DNA from: Gammaproteobacteria bacterium
GTDB taxonomy: Bacteria; Pseudomonadota; Gammaproteobacteria; CAJXQU01
Assembly (NCBI GenBank): GCA_026984275.1
Contig: JALSSM010000458.1
Location: 1 to 6,383, forward strand
Direction of reading: 5' to 3'
Length of the DNA stretch: 6,383 bases
Every line of letters starts with the position of its first letter. The first letter of the stretch is position 1. This document shows positions 4,563-6,383 of this stretch, piece by piece. The notes beneath the pieces are model-generated. The model was given only the letters and a program-made list of their open reading frames with translations. It ran no database searches and was not told the DNA's origin. The translations under genes were made by a program, and so were the position numbers.

Positions 4563-6383
4563 ATGCTGACTCCTCCACGATTTAGACTCACTGAAGCAGA
4601 AGCTGGATCTTCCCAGACCAAAGTCGGTAAAGTTGTCCGAAAATTCCTGGGGCATGATCTACGGGGCAATAATCTTGATAGCAGTATTGCGTCTGCCAGG
4701 CTTGCACTTGAATCACACCAGCACCCGGAAGGTTACTGGGATTATCAGCTGGAAGCAGATTGCACGATTCCAGCTGAATATATTTTGATGATGCATTTCA
4801 CAGATGATGTTGATCGTGAACTGGAACTTAAAATCGCTAACTATCTTCGTGAGCATCAATGTGATCATGGTGGCTGGCCGCTCTATTTTGGCGGCGCACT
4901 CGACCTGAGCTGTACTGTCAAAGTTTACTATGCGCTCAAACTGGTTGGCGATGATCCGGATTCACCTCACATGGCTCGAGCAAGAGAAACAATCCTGGCA
5001 CATGGCGGTGCTGCACAAAGTAATGTATTTACCCGAATTACACTGGCACTTTTCGGCCAGATCCCGTGGCGGGGTGTACCGTTTATTCCTGTAGAAGTGA
5101 TGCTGTTACCAAAGTGGTTTCCCTTCCATATCAGCAAGGTCTCCTACTGGTCGAGAACGGTTATGGTTCCCTTGTTTATTCTTTGCTCTCTCAAACCTCT
5201 GGCTGCCAACCCGCGCCGGGTTGATATTCTGGAATTATTTACGACCCCACCAGAAAATGAGAAAAATTATTTTCACCCTACGACCAGACTCAGCAAGCTA
5301 TTCCATACACTGGATCATATTGGTCGAACATACCTAGAACCTTTAATCCCAAAATTTGTTCGCCAGCGTGCTATTAAGAAAGCCGAAAACTGGTGTCTGG
5401 AGCGGCTCAATGGTGAAGATGGGCTGGGGGGGATTTTTCCGGCCATGGTGAATGTTCATGAAGCCTTATTGCTGCTTGGTTACGAGGAAGATCATCCACT
5501 CATTAAACAAACGAAAAATGCTTTAGAAAAAATGCTGGTTGTTGATGATGACTCAGCCTATTGTCAGCCCTGTCTGTCTCCCATGTGGGATACTGGATTG
5601 GCCTGTCTCGCTATTCATGAGGCAGAGAATAGTAAAGAAGAAATACCTGAACCGGTTCTTAAAGGCCTTGACTGGCTCAAGGAACAACAACTCAGTGATC
5701 AACCCGGTGACTGGCGGGATAATAACCCTGATCTGAAAGGTGGTGGCTGGCCATTCCAGTTTGCTAACGACTACTATCCTGATCTTGATGATACCTCAAT
5801 GATCGCATGGGCCATGCATGCCACTGATCAAGAAAGATATGCAGAATCAATCTCAAGAGCTGCAAACTGGGTAGCAGGCATGCAATCCAGAAATGGTGGC
5901 TTTGCCTCTTTCGATAAGGACAACACGTATGACTATCTGAACCAGATCCCTTTTGCTGATCATGGTGCTCTGCTTGACCCACCAACAGAAGACGTGACTG
6001 CCCGCTGTGTCGCTCTGCTTGGGCTAATCCGAGATAAGAAATACAAAGACACACTGGACAGAGCGATCAAATATCTCAAAGATACCCAGCAGGAAGACGG
6101 ATCATGGTTTGGTCGCTGGGGTACCAATTATATTTACGGCACATGGTCTGTGCTTAGCGCTCTTGAACTGGCTGGGCAGGACATGCAACAACCCTGGATC
6201 AGAAAGGCTGTCGTCTGGCTGAAAAGTATCCAGCACTTTGATGGTGGCTGGGGTGAAAGTAATGACAGTTATTATGAAGACAAGCACCATCAACCACACT
6301 GCAGCACTTCTTATCAAACGGCGTGGGCTATGCTGGGTCTGATGGCAGCTGGTCATGCAAATTCTGACGCTGTAAAAAAGGCC
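4563..6383 (+). CDS. shc: Squalene-hopene cyclase (C terminus missing)
   Basis: The frame stays open for 607 codons to the window edge. The family is usually about 630-680 residues, so only the last few dozen are missing. The enzyme is a monotopic membrane protein that folds squalene and cyclises it to hopene and diplopterol. The catalytic acid motif is DLDDTS (407-412), with D409 matching D376 of the Alicyclobacillus enzyme. QW-type repeats are visible at GGWPLYF (103-109), GGGWPFQF (393-400), NGGFASF (444-450), DGSWFGRWG (512-520) and DGGWGES (560-566). YWSR (195-198) lies where that enzyme has its active-site W169. The block DPPTEDVTAR (472-481) has Arg where the Alicyclobacillus enzyme has His451. 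I recall Arg from other proteobacterial cyclases. The ATG at 4563 is the first in frame after a TAA at 4551, but its ribosome site is weak. It lies 119 bases after the squalene synthase stop with no terminator between, which suggests one operon. Confidence 0.95.
   Translation, partial: MLTPPRFRLTEAEAGSSQTKVGKVVRKFLGHDLRGNNLDSSIASARLALESHQHPEGYWDYQLEADCTIPAEYILMMHFTDDVDRELELKIANYLREHQCDHGGWPLYFGGALDLSCTVKVYYALKLVGDDPDSPHMARARETILAHGGAAQSNVFTRITLALFGQIPWRGVPFIPVEVMLLPKWFPFHISKVSYWSRTVMVPLFILCSLKPLAANPRRVDILELFTTPPENEKNYFHPTTRLSKLFHTLDHIGRTYLEPLIPKFVRQRAIKKAENWCLERLNGEDGLGGIFPAMVNVHEALLLLGYEEDHPLIKQTKNALEKMLVVDDDSAYCQPCLSPMWDTGLACLAIHEAENSKEEIPEPVLKGLDWLKEQQLSDQPGDWRDNNPDLKGGGWPFQFANDYYPDLDDTSMIAWAMHATDQERYAESISRAANWVAGMQSRNGGFASFDKDNTYDYLNQIPFADHGALLDPPTEDVTARCVALLGLIRDKKYKDTLDRAIKYLKDTQQEDGSWFGRWGTNYIYGTWSVLSALELAGQDMQQPWIRKAVVWLKSIQHFDGGWGESNDSYYEDKHHQPHCSTSYQTAWAMLGLMAAGHANSDAVKKA

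Noticed and set aside
6003..6005. Arg481 where the Alicyclobacillus cyclase has His451
   Set aside because: I recall Arg at this place in other proteobacterial squalene-hopene cyclases, so it is not a sign of a changed activity.
4470..6356. Several short ORFs overlapping the cyclase (4470-4655, 5539-5736, 5764-6054, 6102-6356)
   Set aside because: All are in other frames of the continuous 607-codon cyclase reading frame, which carries the DXDD and QW motifs throughout.
1..6383. CRISPR array, tRNA, rRNA, toxin-antitoxin or defence genes
   Set aside because: No regularly spaced repeats, cloverleaf, rRNA-like sequence or recognisable defence protein was seen on either strand.

Overview
The window looks like the chromosome of a gammaproteobacterium of moderate G+C content. 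It carries a hopanoid pathway (squalene synthase next to squalene-hopene cyclase), an E. coli-like MscL, a DUF4197 exported protein and an OmpA-family lipoprotein with thrombospondin type 3 repeats. This mix fits methanotrophic, methylotrophic or sulfur-oxidising Gammaproteobacteria. That placement is inferred from protein resemblance, because there is no rRNA or other taxonomic marker here.

Left part (1-900): the 5' end of a leftward gene for an exported protein of the DUF1566/Lcl-like type runs off the window edge. It is preceded by a near-consensus sigma-54 promoter (295-310) and, further upstream, two dyad sites. The roughly 650 bp without a gene between this gene and mscL is repeat-rich. 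It holds a C/G-rich hairpin repeat, a 278-bp MITE-like element with perfect 20-bp terminal inverted repeats and a 6-bp direct flanking repeat, a nested palindromic repeat inside that element, and a 10-bp tandem duplication. It ends at the mscL terminator.

Centre left (901-2234): a DUF4197 periplasmic protein and mscL lie in tandem on the minus strand. A sigma-70-type promoter precedes the DUF4197 gene and a hairpin plus T-tract terminator follows mscL.

Centre right (2235-3353): a divergent intergenic region holds promoter candidates and a doubtful 38-codon ORF. The rightward gene that follows encodes an OmpA-like outer-membrane lipoprotein. Two consecutive stem-loops follow it, and the second is a classic intrinsic terminator whose loop happens to be a perfect TATAAT.

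Right part (3394-6383): squalene synthase and squalene-hopene cyclase (incomplete at the window end) probably form an operon that turns farnesyl diphosphate into squalene and then hopene or diplopterol. With MscL and the peptidoglycan-binding lipoprotein, nearly everything in the window acts in or on the cell envelope, although no shared regulation is visible.

I did not find a clearly new biological system. The observations most worth checking are the sigma-54 promoter with its upstream dyad, the MITE-like element, the TATAAT inside the terminator loop, and the ATGA-overlapping short ORF before the lipoprotein gene.
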